From NCBI RefSeq assembly GCF_014694455.1, contig NZ_JAAUWT010000002.1, positions 248,001 through 312,000 of the forward strand: a DNA stretch of 64,000 nt, written 5' to 3'. The notes below the pieces were generated by a model. The model did no database searches. It worked only from the letters and a program-made list of their open reading frames with translations, and was not told the DNA's origin. Below, piece after piece: positions 48,727 through 58,606 of this stretch (positions within the stretch are counted from its first letter, which is position 1; every line of letters begins with the position of its first letter). Both the position numbers and the translations under genes were made by a program. Source of the stretch: Vibrio sp. S9_S30 (GTDB lineage: Bacteria > Pseudomonadota > Gammaproteobacteria > Enterobacterales > Vibrionaceae).

Positions 48727-49494
48727 ATGTACCAACTTGTCGATGCGTCGTTTGAAATCGATGGCAAGACTACACTTTTCCCTACTAACCTGACTTTTGC
48801 CCAAGGAGAGGTAACCACTCTGCTCGGACATAACGGTTGCGGTAAGTCGACTCTGATTAAACTGTTAAGCCGGCAACACGCGCCAAGTCAGGGCGAGATA
48901 TTGTTTCAAAACGCGCCAGTCTCTTCCTACAGTCATTTAGAGTTTGCTCATCAAGTTGCTTATCTGCCACAGCATCCTCCCGTTACAGATGGCGTCACAG
49001 TGCGCGAGCTGGTTTGTTTTGGTCGCTATCCGTGGAAAGGGGTTTTTGGTCGCTATAGCCAACAAGATTATGCAATCGTCGAATCCGCGATTGAAAAAGT
49101 AGGTCTGAGTAACTTAGCCGAAAGGTATGTGGCTACCTTATCCGGTGGTGAACGGCAACGTGCTTGGGTCGCGATGCTGCTTGCTCAGCAAAGCCAGTGC
49201 ATCTTACTCGATGAACCCACTTCTGCACTCGATGTCGCCCATCAGCATGAGCTGCTCGCGTTAATCCGCAAACTGAATCAGACACTAGGTCTGACCGTGA
49301 TCATGGTATTGCATGACGTCAACATGGCCGCCAAATTCAGTGACCGATTGATCGCTCTTCACTCGGGTAAAGTGATTGCCTCAGGCACTCCGGAAGCGCT
49401 GATGACACCAGAGACTCTGATGAAGATCTACGGCATGGAGCTAGCCCTGTTTTCTCATCCGACTACCGGTCAGCCAATAAGTTATATCCCTTAA
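48727..49494 (+). CDS. fhuC: Ferric aerobactin ABC transporter, ATPase subunit
   Basis: This 255-residue ATPase is of the iron-siderophore (FepC/FhuC) type. Walker A GHNGCGKST is at 34-42, the signature is LSGGERQRAWVAML, Walker B is CILLDEPTSALD, and the H-loop is in VMVLHDVNMA. It powers uptake across the inner membrane with the next two gene products. The order ATPase, binding protein, permease is that of E. coli fhuCDB and of the vatDCB/matCDB operons of V. vulnificus and V. mimicus. Confidence 0.9.
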   Translation: MYQLVDASFEIDGKTTLFPTNLTFAQGEVTTLLGHNGCGKSTLIKLLSRQHAPSQGEILFQNAPVSSYSHLEFAHQVAYLPQHPPVTDGVTVRELVCFGRYPWKGVFGRYSQQDYAIVESAIEKVGLSNLAERYVATLSGGERQRAWVAMLLAQQSQCILLDEPTSALDVAHQHELLALIRKLNQTLGLTVIMVLHDVNMAAKFSDRLIALHSGKVIASGTPEALMTPETLMKIYGMELALFSHPTTGQPISYIP

Positions 49495-49512
49495 ACCAAA
49501 AAGGAGTTCATT

Positions 49513-50409
49513 GTGAAAAAGTTTATCGTGATGTTGTGTGCAGCGTTAGCTTCTGCTCAAAGTTACGCTATAGAGATTACCCATGAGATGGGTGTGAGCG
49601 CTTTTGAGCTGTTACCAAAAAAAGTGGTTGCGTTAGACTGGGCATTAACTGAAACCGTATTGAGCTTAGGTGTTGAACTGGAAGGCGTAGCCGACCCTCA
49701 GGGGTATCAACAATGGGTGACGGAACCTAAGCTAAGCCCAAAGGTAACCGACGTAGGCTCGCGCAGAGAACCTAACCTTGAACTACTGAGTGAACTCAAG
49801 CCGGATGTAATACTGATCAGCAAACACATGGCTGCCGCTTACCAGCCGCTGAGTCAGATTGCGCCAGTTCTCGTGTTCACTATTTACAGTGAAGATAAAC
49901 AACCTCTGAAATCAGCAGAGTCCATTACGCGATCGCTAGGTCAACTGTTCAATAAGCAACAGCAAGCGGAACAAGTGATTAACCAGACGCATCAGCGATT
50001 GGCTGAAAACGGCCGTAAAATCCAAGCTGCAGGTTCGACCCAAAAACCCGTTATCTTTGCTCGCTTCATCAACGACAAGACGCTGCGAGTCCACAGCAAA
50101 GGCTCTTTAGTTCAAGATACGATTGATGTGATGGGCATGCGTAATGCTTGGAATGAAACCACAAACATGTGGGGATTCACCACCACTGGAACGGAAAAGC
50201 TTGCCGAACATCAAGGTGCCAACGTCATACTTTTCGGTCCACTTGAAGAGAAAGAGCGCAAGCAACTTAGCCAGTCGCCACTTTGGCAAGCCATGGAATT
50301 TACTCGCAGTGACTCAGTCTATGAACTTCCGGCAATCTGGACTTTCGGTGGCCTTATCGCAGCGCAACGATTCAGTGACCATATCACTCAGCAGTTAGTG
50401 AAACCTTAA
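49513..50409 (+). CDS. fhuD: Periplasmic hydroxamate-siderophore binding protein
   Basis: This 298-residue class III (FhuD/BtuF-type) binding protein has a signal peptide (MKKFIVMLCAALASAQSYA). It shows KVVALDWALTETVLSLG near the start, EPNLELLSELKPDVILIS, and a helical backbone linking two lobes. It passes ferric aerobactin from the receptor to the permease. The start is GTG with AAGGAG upstream. The stop overlaps the permease start by 1 nt. It lacks a lipobox, so it should be soluble. Confidence 0.9.
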   Translation: MKKFIVMLCAALASAQSYAIEITHEMGVSAFELLPKKVVALDWALTETVLSLGVELEGVADPQGYQQWVTEPKLSPKVTDVGSRREPNLELLSELKPDVILISKHMAAAYQPLSQIAPVLVFTIYSEDKQPLKSAESITRSLGQLFNKQQQAEQVINQTHQRLAENGRKIQAAGSTQKPVIFARFINDKTLRVHSKGSLVQDTIDVMGMRNAWNETTNMWGFTTTGTEKLAEHQGANVILFGPLEEKERKQLSQSPLWQAMEFTRSDSVYELPAIWTFGGLIAAQRFSDHITQQLVKP

Positions 50410-52400
50410 TGGACGCATGCGACATCCCGCAGCGCAGTAACCTCAACACCCCATCATGGCTACTAATCTTCGCCGTTATGGTGTTGGTGAGTGGGTTACT
50501 GCAAGTTACCGCTCCCTATTCACAGGGTGTTGGGTTGATTTGGCAGTCATTGTTTCACTTCGATTCAGCGAATTACCAGCATATCATTACCTATTACACA
50601 TACCTGCCCAAGCTGGCTGTGGCGCTGATTTGCGGTTTCGCACTGGCGGTTGCAGGCTGCGTGATGCAATTTGTCTTACGAAACCCAATCGCTTCCCCAA
50701 CCACGCTAGGTGTTGCAGCGGGCGCTGAATTCGGCATGGTACTTGGTCTATTGCTGCTTCCTGCCGCTAGCTTGGTCCCTAATTTTGTTACCGCTTTTAT
50801 CGGTGGCTGCCTCGCTACAGGGCTGGTTTTTATCCTTGGTTCTAGTAGGGGCTTTTCACCGTTACATATGGTTTTGGCGGGTCTGGTCGTCAGCTTATTC
50901 CTCGGTTCGGTTAATACCATGCTGTTGTTATTGCATGAGCAGCGCTTAACGACCGTTTTTGTTTGGGGTGCGGGCGTACTTAACCAGAATGATTGGTCGA
51001 GTGTTCAAATACTTCTGCCGCTTGTTACCCTACCGACAGCCCTATTGTTGATGCTACAAAGACCTCTGTCTGTGCTGCAATTCGGTGACAACGTTGCCAC
51101 CTCGTTAGGGGTCAACATCAAACAGATTAAATTGCTGTGTCTGTCGTTGGCTATTTTTATGACGGCGGCAGTGGTCAGCGAGGTCGGTTTAATTGGTTTT
51201 GTCGGTATCGTCGCCCCTGCGATCGCGAGAATGTTGGGTGCACGGACATTGGCGAAACAGATCATGGTCAGTGGCTTAGTTGGCAGCCTACTGCTGCTGA
51301 TTGTCGACCTTGTCATTCAGCCTTTCTCTGGGGTCGGCGGAGAGCTGCTACCCACTGGAGCGATGACCGCCCTGATTGGCGCCCCATTTTTACTCTGGCT
51401 GTTGCAACGAACCAAACTGCAGTCAGACCTCAAAGCCCGAAGCGAATCGGTTGGTCAGTATAAAATCATCAGTGCGACTAAAATTACGGTCATACTGGTT
51501 GGCGTTCTGTTGACCATCGTTATCATTGCTTTAGTGGTCGGTCAAACCCCATTAGGCTGGAGCACCAAGCTAACTCCGTCCCTGTTTGACCTGAGGGTAC
51601 CCCGCGTCATGGTCGCGTTACTGGCAGGCATTGGATTGGCCTTTGCTGGTACGGTTATTCAACGCCTATCCAATAACCCAATGGCTAGCCCAGAAGTGCT
51701 TGGTATCAGCTCCGGTGCAGCTTTGGCTTTGGTTCTTGGCACTCTTACAGGCGTGGCGATTGAGCGAGAACAGCAAATGTTACTCGGTACCCTTGGGGCT
51801 GCTTCGGTAACCGGTTTCGTCTGGTTCATGGGGAGACGACACCATTTCGCCCCAACTCAAACCTTACTGACTGGTATAGCACTCAGCGCTGGACTCGATG
51901 CTCTGCTTAGAATTGCCATGAGCTCAGGTCACGATAACGCTGCAACACTGCTGACTTGGCTGTCAGGCTCTACCTATTTAGTCAGTCTTAATGACATGTG
52001 GCTATTGGCTGGTGGTGTCTGCGTTGTGGGAGCTCTGGCTCTCTCACTCCATCGCTGGGTGACGTTGATCAATCTCGGTGAAGTGAGTGCCATCAGCCTT
52101 GGTCTCAACGCCACTGTGGTTAGATTAGTGCTGTTACTTATCGTTGCTGCGTTAACTACGCTCTGCACCATAGTCATTGGTCCCTTAAGCTTTATTGGGT
52201 TGTTAGCGCCGCATATGGCTCGCTCGCTCCATCAATATCGTGCGATTCCACAAATGCTCACAGCGGCTCTGCTAGGAGCGATTATTATGGTGGCTGCCGA
52301 CTGGATTGGTAGGACGTTGTGGTTCCCATGGCAGTTCCCTGCGGGACTATTAGCCTCGCTGATTGGGGGAGGGTACTTCCTCTATTTGATGAGGAAATAG
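50409..52400 (+). CDS. fhuB: Ferric hydroxamate permease, fused two-domain
   Basis: This 663-residue inner-membrane permease consists of two FecCD-type halves in one chain (about 1-320 and 340-663, some 20 membrane segments), as in E. coli FhuB (660). Each half has the GAEFG/GAALA-type segment after a conserved NPIASPTTLGV / NPMASPEVLGI motif. The GLIGFVGIVAPAIARMLG and PLSFIGLLAPHMARSL motifs contact the ATPase. The fused form is diagnostic for hydroxamate-siderophore importers. Confidence 0.93.
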   Translation: MDACDIPQRSNLNTPSWLLIFAVMVLVSGLLQVTAPYSQGVGLIWQSLFHFDSANYQHIITYYTYLPKLAVALICGFALAVAGCVMQFVLRNPIASPTTLGVAAGAEFGMVLGLLLLPAASLVPNFVTAFIGGCLATGLVFILGSSRGFSPLHMVLAGLVVSLFLGSVNTMLLLLHEQRLTTVFVWGAGVLNQNDWSSVQILLPLVTLPTALLLMLQRPLSVLQFGDNVATSLGVNIKQIKLLCLSLAIFMTAAVVSEVGLIGFVGIVAPAIARMLGARTLAKQIMVSGLVGSLLLLIVDLVIQPFSGVGGELLPTGAMTALIGAPFLLWLLQRTKLQSDLKARSESVGQYKIISATKITVILVGVLLTIVIIALVVGQTPLGWSTKLTPSLFDLRVPRVMVALLAGIGLAFAGTVIQRLSNNPMASPEVLGISSGAALALVLGTLTGVAIEREQQMLLGTLGAASVTGFVWFMGRRHHFAPTQTLLTGIALSAGLDALLRIAMSSGHDNAATLLTWLSGSTYLVSLNDMWLLAGGVCVVGALALSLHRWVTLINLGEVSAISLGLNATVVRLVLLLIVAALTTLCTIVIGPLSFIGLLAPHMARSLHQYRAIPQMLTAALLGAIIMVAADWIGRTLWFPWQFPAGLLASLIGGGYFLYLMRK

Positions 52401-52568
52401 CACCGGTGAGCTGCGAAAACAGTCATTGAGTTGGCAAATCGCTTGTATACAGAGAGCTCTCTACGAACTTCCATTGTGAAGCTATGTCACAAAATCATGG
52501 ATAAAATCAGCCGTTTTCTTCCTTGTTGCTAATTCTGACAAATTATTAACAAATTAGTCTATTATACG

Positions 52569-52587
52569 AATGATAATAATTAGCATT
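52569..52587 (+). promoter_or_regulatory. Fur box at the iucA promoter
   Basis: AATGATAATAATTAGCATT differs from the Fur consensus AATGANAATNATTNTCATT at a single fixed position. TATTAT-like -10 and CTGACA-like -35 sequences lie just upstream (about 52535-52565), so Fur would sit at the transcription start. It is 40 nt upstream of the iucA ATG. Confidence 0.85.
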
Positions 52588-52626
52588 CGCATCAAAAGTT
52601 TAATTAATAATAATTTGAGAAAGAAA

Positions 52627-54420
52627 ATGAATCGTAAAAACGATCAGCTCAACCCTGAAAACTCAAACCAGTTGGTCACCAACAATGACCCAGCTCTAGC
52701 TTGTTTTCTCAATTCTCTCGCCCGAGAAAGTCATACCGTTCAAATCGAATCACATGCAGAAGGTTATACTTATCAGGTGTCGCTATCTGGTGGACGAACC
52801 ATCCATATTCCACTCTGCTACTTTTCACCGTTGGGGAGCCACGAATATCGACTTCCCGCCTTACTGCTTAATGGCGATTCTGTAACAGCGTTATCGGTCA
52901 ATCAGCTTATCGAACTGATGGTGTCGGAACCTGCGGTTGTCGGATTCATCAGTGAAGAGCAAAAACAGATCTTTGTGACTCGTGTGCTGGAGAGTCAGTT
53001 CAACACTGGTCAAGGTATCCAGCATTCTCCTTATCAAACCCGACTCTTTACCGACAAGCTAGATTTCAAAACCGCAGAACAGGGTTTGTTAATCGGTCAC
53101 TCATTTCACCCAGCCCCCAAAAGCCGCGAACAGTTTAGTCTTGAGGATGCCAAAGTTTACTCACCAGAACTCGGTGGTCAGTTCCAACTCTACTGGCTAC
53201 AGGTTGATAACGAACTGATTTCCCAAGGCAGCTCTGCTGGCATTCCTTGCCAACAGCGTATGCTAGATCTGGTCTCTCATGAGCCAAAGCTTCAGCAAGC
53301 TTTAACCGAAGCCATTGCACAAGGCAAGAGCCTGCTGCCCGTTCACCCTTGGCAATGGAGCGTGATGGCAAGCAACCCATCGATTGAGGCATACCTTAAA
53401 ACGGGTCAACTGATTAACCTTGGTCAAATTGGTGTGAACTGGTATCCAACCTCTTCAACCCGTTCGCTATACGCACCATCACTGCCTTATATGCTTAAGT
53501 TCTCTCTAAGCGTAAAGCTGACCAACTCAATTCGTAACCTGTCACTGAAAGAAGTGATTCGTGGCACACGTCTGAATGATCTGTTCCAACAAGAGATTCT
53601 GGATAAGCAGCTTGGTAAAGGCATTGGTTTCCAGTTGATGCAGGAGCCTGCGTATATCGGCCTGAAAGATAGCGATGGCAATATTATTGACGAAAGTCTG
53701 GTGGCATTTAGAGACAACCCTCTGGAAGACAAGCCCGACCAAGAAGCGGTTGTTCTCGCGACATTAACTCAGCAAAACCCTTATGGTGGTTCCAGCTTGG
53801 TTGCCGAGCGAATTCGTCACTACGCGGAACAAGGCAGTCTGTCCTATCAACAAGCCGCAAAGCAGTGGTTTGATGCTTACTGTACCCACTGTGTCGTTTC
53901 TCTCTTCCACTTACAGTCTAATTTCGGCATTGTTTTCCTAGCCCACCAGCAGAACATTGTGATGCAACTTGAACAGGGTTTCCCTGTCGGCATGTACTAC
54001 CGAGACTGTCAGGGGACGGGATACACAGATCTTGCACTACAACGCTTTGGCCGCTTACTCGGCGATGAGAAAGAGACGCTAGAAAACTACTGGGATCAAG
54101 AGAAGGTCGAGCGCTACTTCGCTTACTACCTCATCATCAACTCTACCTTTAACGTTATCTCAGCTATCTGTGCCCATCTCGACGTAGAAGAGTCGCAGTT
54201 AATTGAAATCCTCCACGATAAACTCGACGCCTTACTGCAAACCGGTGTGAATGATGATCGCTGTCTGAGCTACGTGCTTAACAGTAAGTCACTGTGTTGC
54301 AAAGGTAACTTCTTCTGCTATCTGCAGAACTTTAACGAGAACTCCATTCCCGATCCGGCAGTGATTTACTTTGATCTGCCTAATCCTCTCGCTTGCGTCA
54401 AGGAGGTCGCAGATGCCTGA
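52627..54420 (+). CDS. iucA: Aerobactin synthetase IucA
   Basis: IucA is an NRPS-independent siderophore (NIS) synthetase that couples N6-acetyl-N6-hydroxylysine to a terminal carboxyl of citrate using ATP. Its 597 residues contain the NIS motif HPWQW at 240-244, KFSLSVKLTNSIRNL, and the C-terminal FhuF-like lobe with GMYYRDCQGTGY. The ATG at 52627 follows GAGAAAG. An in-frame ATG at 52570 lies inside the Fur box and is rejected. The stop overlaps the iucB start by 8 nt. Confidence 0.94.
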   Translation: MNRKNDQLNPENSNQLVTNNDPALACFLNSLARESHTVQIESHAEGYTYQVSLSGGRTIHIPLCYFSPLGSHEYRLPALLLNGDSVTALSVNQLIELMVSEPAVVGFISEEQKQIFVTRVLESQFNTGQGIQHSPYQTRLFTDKLDFKTAEQGLLIGHSFHPAPKSREQFSLEDAKVYSPELGGQFQLYWLQVDNELISQGSSAGIPCQQRMLDLVSHEPKLQQALTEAIAQGKSLLPVHPWQWSVMASNPSIEAYLKTGQLINLGQIGVNWYPTSSTRSLYAPSLPYMLKFSLSVKLTNSIRNLSLKEVIRGTRLNDLFQQEILDKQLGKGIGFQLMQEPAYIGLKDSDGNIIDESLVAFRDNPLEDKPDQEAVVLATLTQQNPYGGSSLVAERIRHYAEQGSLSYQQAAKQWFDAYCTHCVVSLFHLQSNFGIVFLAHQQNIVMQLEQGFPVGMYYRDCQGTGYTDLALQRFGRLLGDEKETLENYWDQEKVERYFAYYLIINSTFNVISAICAHLDVEESQLIEILHDKLDALLQTGVNDDRCLSYVLNSKSLCCKGNFFCYLQNFNENSIPDPAVIYFDLPNPLACVKEVADA

Positions 54421-55330
54421 TTTTAAAACTTTTATCTATCAAGATGACCAAGATCCCAGTGTGCGCGTTATCGTCCAACACAGTGATCTGGAGCATTCTG
54501 GGTTATTCGAGACCGTGGTTAACGAACTGGATCAGCTATTTAGTCACAACAAACAGCTCGAGTTCGTTACCCTAGCCAGTGATGACCAACAGGTTGAAGA
54601 ACGACTCGCTCAAGAGTTTCCTACCATCAACGGCAAGCTTCATCGCGACTGTTTTTATCAGTTACCGCTGTTTTGGCATCGTCACAAAACATCAACCCGT
54701 TTCCCAAAGCGTTTAGTTCAGTCGAACGACCAATACCGACATCACCCTTTAAGACCGTCAAAGCCCGAAGGGTGCGTTTATCAGAGATATGACGTGGATG
54801 CGGAGTTGGACGTCAGCTTCCGTACAGTCGATATCAATCAGGATCTCGCTCAGTTTACTCGCTGGATGAACGACCCGCGCGTCGCCCATTTCTGGGAACA
54901 GGCATGGAGTGAGGACAAACTGGCAGAATTCCTTCAACATCGTATGGCAGACCCTCATATTATTCCGCTGATTGGTGAGTTTAACGGTCAACCTTTTGGT
55001 TATGTAGAAGCTTACTGGGTGGCAGAAGACAGACTCAGCCCTTACTTCGATGTGCAAGATTTTGACCGCGGTATTCATCTATTGGTTGGTGAACAGCAGT
55101 TCCGTGGTCCTAAGTTCTTTAATGCGTGGATGAAAGGGATCAGCCATTACCTATTCATCGATGACGCACGTACTCAGCGCATCGTTCTTGAACCGAGATC
55201 GGATAATCAACGTTTGTTTAATCGCATTCTACCTTTCGGCTACGAAAAGTGCTTTGAGTTTAACTTCCCCCATAAACGTTCAGCTTTGCTCATGATGACA
55301 CGTGACCGTTTCTTCTCGGAGCAGTGGTAA
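54413..55330 (+). CDS. iucB: N6-hydroxylysine O-acetyltransferase IucB
   Basis: IucB acetylates N6-hydroxylysine with acetyl-CoA, making the hydroxamate group of aerobactin. The 305-residue protein has an N-terminal domain of about 120 residues and a C-terminal GNAT domain. WMNDPRVAHFWEQ, EFNGQPFGYVEAYW and RIVLEPRSDNQRLFNR are characteristic of the siderophore acetyltransferase family. AAGGAGG lies upstream of the ATG, inside iucA. The stop and the iucC start share one base (TAATG). Confidence 0.92.
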   Translation: MPDFKTFIYQDDQDPSVRVIVQHSDLEHSGLFETVVNELDQLFSHNKQLEFVTLASDDQQVEERLAQEFPTINGKLHRDCFYQLPLFWHRHKTSTRFPKRLVQSNDQYRHHPLRPSKPEGCVYQRYDVDAELDVSFRTVDINQDLAQFTRWMNDPRVAHFWEQAWSEDKLAEFLQHRMADPHIIPLIGEFNGQPFGYVEAYWVAEDRLSPYFDVQDFDRGIHLLVGEQQFRGPKFFNAWMKGISHYLFIDDARTQRIVLEPRSDNQRLFNRILPFGYEKCFEFNFPHKRSALLMMTRDRFFSEQW

Positions 55331-57093
55331 TGGAACAAATAGCGCTACATAAGTATTGGTCGTTGGCCAACCAGAAAATGGTCGCCAAGATCATCAGCGA
55401 GTTTGCGTATGAACAGGCATTTCATTTCGAGCACGATGCCCAGAGGTATGTTCTTCAGCTAGCCAATGAAGTGAGCTATCAATTTCAGGGCAGTGAAAAC
55501 ATTTGGGGCCAGGTTCTGATTGAGCCAAGTTCTATTGCACGCCAGCCACATCAGACCATTTCAGCTGCCCTGTTAATGCGTGATTTACAGTCTCTGCTCA
55601 ACATGACGGATGACGCGTTCGCTGAGCACTTAGAGGATCTTAATGCGACTCTATTGGGTGACTGTAAGTTGATGCAGAGAAAAGAGTCGCTAACTGCACG
55701 AGACTTAGCGCTGCTCCCTTGCGAGCAGCAACAGACCTACTTCGATGGTCACCCGAAATTTGCCTTTAACAAGGGACGACGCGGTTGGGGCAGTGACGAC
55801 CTGAAGCGCTATGCGCCAGAATCAGAACGCGCTTTTCAACTGGGCTGGGTTGCCGTGGAGCATTCCATTTTGCAACTCGCCACTAACGGAAGCGTCAGCT
55901 GGCAAGAACTACTCAACGCGTCAATGAAGGAATCAGAACGTAAAACCATGGATAGCATTGCCGCTTCCTATGGGGTTGATATTGCAGACTATAGCTATGT
56001 TCCTGTTCACCCTTGGCAGTGGAGTAACAAGCTATCACTGTTGTTTGTCCGCGAGATGGCAGAGAAGAAACTGATCTACCTTGGTGAGTTTGGCGATGAG
56101 TTTCTGCCACAACTCTCTTTACGCACGTTAAGTAACGTGACCCGACCTGACAGCTACGATATTAAGTTGCCGCTGACGATTATGAACACCTCATGTTACC
56201 GAGGTATTCCTGGTCGCTATATTCTTGCAGGACCTATCGCATCGGATTGGATCGAATCCGTGTTTAGCTCAGATGAACTGCTGGTTGAAAAGCAAGCTGA
56301 AGTACTTCAGGAACCCGCCGCCGCCTTTGCCGCTCAGGCCGATTATCAGTTACTGGAGCAGGCACCGTATCGCTATCACGAACTGCTTGGCGTTATCTGG
56401 CGTGAATCGGCGGCTTCAAAACTCAGGCAGGGTGAGCAGGCCATTCTGATGGCCGCATTGATGGAATGCGACAATCAGGGCAATCCGCTTATCGCTGAAT
56501 ACGTTGAACGTTCAGGCGTCTCTGTTGAGACGTGGCTGAGCAAGATGTTCGATGCGGTCGTCATACCTTACTACCACTTGCTGTGTAAGTACGGCGTCTC
56601 CCTGATTGCTCACGGTCAGAACGTAACTCTGGTATTAGAGAACGATCTTCCCAAACGAATTCTACTTAAAGATTTCCAAGGCGACATGCGTTTAGTTGAT
56701 AGCGATTACCCAGAACAGGCCACGCTTGAACCAAGCGTAAAAGCAGTGACTGTGCGTCTCGAAGAAGCGCTGATCATCCACGATTTACAAACGGGTCACT
56801 TCGTTACCACGCTTCGTTTTATTTCGCCTTTGGTCGCCAAACTCGGCTTCTCAGAGTCGCAGTTTTACGCGCTATTGGGTCAGCGAATCCAAGCCTACAT
56901 GGCGCAGCAGCCTGACTATCAACACCGATTTGCCAAGTTCGATCTATTCAAACCGCGCATTTTGCGCATAGGGCTTAATTTAGCCAAATTCCAGCACAGC
57001 ACCGATGCCAGCGCATCAAGAATGTTACCCAGTATGGATGACATGCTCGATAACCCGCTCGTGACAGCACGGCAAGCAGAGCAAAACGCTTAA
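55330..57093 (+). CDS. iucC: Aerobactin synthase IucC
   Basis: IucC is the second NIS synthetase, adding another acetyl-hydroxylysine to the citryl intermediate to finish aerobactin. Its 587 residues (E. coli 580) include HPWQW at 227-231, SLRTLSNVTRPDSYDIKLPL, NTSCYRGIPGR, and HGQNVTLVLEND followed by LLKDFQGDMRL. It shares the fold and motif order with IucA but is clearly diverged, as expected for the type A/type C pair. A GTG two codons upstream is an unlikely alternative start. Confidence 0.94.
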   Translation: MEQIALHKYWSLANQKMVAKIISEFAYEQAFHFEHDAQRYVLQLANEVSYQFQGSENIWGQVLIEPSSIARQPHQTISAALLMRDLQSLLNMTDDAFAEHLEDLNATLLGDCKLMQRKESLTARDLALLPCEQQQTYFDGHPKFAFNKGRRGWGSDDLKRYAPESERAFQLGWVAVEHSILQLATNGSVSWQELLNASMKESERKTMDSIAASYGVDIADYSYVPVHPWQWSNKLSLLFVREMAEKKLIYLGEFGDEFLPQLSLRTLSNVTRPDSYDIKLPLTIMNTSCYRGIPGRYILAGPIASDWIESVFSSDELLVEKQAEVLQEPAAAFAAQADYQLLEQAPYRYHELLGVIWRESAASKLRQGEQAILMAALMECDNQGNPLIAEYVERSGVSVETWLSKMFDAVVIPYYHLLCKYGVSLIAHGQNVTLVLENDLPKRILLKDFQGDMRLVDSDYPEQATLEPSVKAVTVRLEEALIIHDLQTGHFVTTLRFISPLVAKLGFSESQFYALLGQRIQAYMAQQPDYQHRFAKFDLFKPRILRIGLNLAKFQHSTDASASRMLPSMDDMLDNPLVTARQAEQNA

Positions 57094-57153
57094 GCAAAAC
57101 AATAATAACGGCAAGTTAAGCCGCATAAATAACCCAAGAAAAGGATTGTACTC

Positions 57154-58464
57154 ATGGAACACACTCACAACGTCAAACTCGATTTAGCCGGTATCGGGGC
57201 AGGTCCATTTAACCTTAGCGTTGCTGCTCTGCTAAATGAAAAACCACAAATTAAGTCGTGCTTTTTTGAAGGCAGAGAACGCTTTGCATGGCATCCAGGA
57301 TTACTGCTGGATAACACCAACATGCAGACCATGTTCCTAAAGGACTTAGTGACTGCGATCAGCCCAGAGAACCGTTATTCGTTCCTCTCTTACCTGGTCA
57401 AAAACAAAAAGTTCTATCGCTTTCTGTCGGCTGAACTTCAGTGCATCAGCCGCCATGAGTTCTCAGACTATTTGGCGTGGGCTGCGCATCAGATGGACAA
57501 TGTTCAGTTCTCCACTCGCGTAGAACAGGTCGAATACACAGGTAAAGCATTCAACCTGCATACAAACCAAGGGACTTATCAGGCTAACAACTTATGTATT
57601 GGCACTGGTAAAGTTCCGTCTATCCCTGAGTGTGCGAAAGCTCATATTGGTGAACGTGTTTTCCACGCTGCTGAAGTTGGTCTTCGTCAAAGAGACTTCA
57701 CAGACAAGCGTGTGATGATCATCGGTGGTGGTCAGAGTGGCGCAGATATCTTTATCAATGCACTGCAAAATAAGTGGGGCAAGCCAAAGTCGTTAGACTG
57801 GTTGTCACGTCGTTCTAACTATCAGCCACTCGATGAAGCATCGTTTACGAACGAGTTCTTCACACCTGATTATGTCGATGCGTTTATTAACTTGTCTCCG
57901 ACAGTGAAAAATACGGAAGTCACCAATCAGAAGCTCACCTCTGACGGTATTACCCAGAAAGCCCTGCTGACCATTTATCAGGAGCTCTACCACCGCTTTG
58001 ATGTTCTCAAAGAGGATAAGTGGGTCAAATTGTTGCCTCACCGCACCCTCACTCACATGAGCCAAGATTCTCAAGGCTTCAAGCTAACAGCCAGTAATGC
58101 TCTAGGGCAAAACTTGGAAGCTCACCAAGCGGACATTGTTATTCTGGCGACCGGTTTTAAAGCACCTTCGCCAGCTTGTTTGAGCAACCTGCTGCCTCTG
58201 TTAGATATGGACGAACACAATCGCTATCAGATGAATTCTGACTTCGAACTTAAGTGGGAAGGTCAGCAAACCAACAAGATCTTTGCAGTGAATGCTGGCA
58301 TGCACAGTCATGGTATCGCCGAGCCGCAATTAAGCCTGATGGCGTGGCGAAGTGCAAAAATCATTAATCGTCTTGTAGGTAAAACGTTATTTGATACCGA
58401 TTCAGGTCGCGGAATGATCGACTGGCTGAGCCCAAGTTTGAACAGCGCAAAAACCACCATTTGA
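57154..58464 (+). CDS. iucD: L-lysine N6-monooxygenase IucD
   Basis: IucD hydroxylates the side-chain amine of lysine with FAD, NADPH and O2, the first step of aerobactin synthesis. It has 436 residues with the N-terminal FAD motif GIGAGPFNLSVAALL and the NADPH motif IIGGGQSGADIF near residue 190. The C-terminal ILATGFKAP is the substrate/FAD signature. AAGGA precedes the ATG. It lies 60 nt after iucC, still in the operon. Confidence 0.95.
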   Translation: MEHTHNVKLDLAGIGAGPFNLSVAALLNEKPQIKSCFFEGRERFAWHPGLLLDNTNMQTMFLKDLVTAISPENRYSFLSYLVKNKKFYRFLSAELQCISRHEFSDYLAWAAHQMDNVQFSTRVEQVEYTGKAFNLHTNQGTYQANNLCIGTGKVPSIPECAKAHIGERVFHAAEVGLRQRDFTDKRVMIIGGGQSGADIFINALQNKWGKPKSLDWLSRRSNYQPLDEASFTNEFFTPDYVDAFINLSPTVKNTEVTNQKLTSDGITQKALLTIYQELYHRFDVLKEDKWVKLLPHRTLTHMSQDSQGFKLTASNALGQNLEAHQADIVILATGFKAPSPACLSNLLPLLDMDEHNRYQMNSDFELKWEGQQTNKIFAVNAGMHSHGIAEPQLSLMAWRSAKIINRLVGKTLFDTDSGRGMIDWLSPSLNSAKTTI

Positions 58465-58486
58465 GCCGATTTTACTTATTGCCAGT

Positions 58487-58526
58487 TTAAGCCTTTGTCT
58501 CGGAGACCCCCTAGACAAAGGCTTAA
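58487..58526 (+). terminator. 14-bp hairpin between iucD and iutA
   Basis: TTAAGCCTTTGTCT (58487-58500) and AGACAAAGGCTTAA (58513-58526) pair perfectly around a 12-nt loop. No T tract follows, so complete termination is doubtful; an mRNA processing or stability role for the iuc segment is as likely. Confidence 0.6.
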
Positions 58527-58606
58527 TTACCAAAGAAAAAACTAAGGTCACTACACAAAAAAATGAACTCCTTTGGAGCCTACAAACAATAAACATAGGG
58601 AAGAAA

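Noticed and set aside
52570..52626. An in-frame ATG at 52570 that would lengthen IucA by 19 residues
   Set aside because: It lies inside the Fur box and at the likely transcription start, has no ribosome-binding site, and adds Ile/Asn-rich residues unlike the family.
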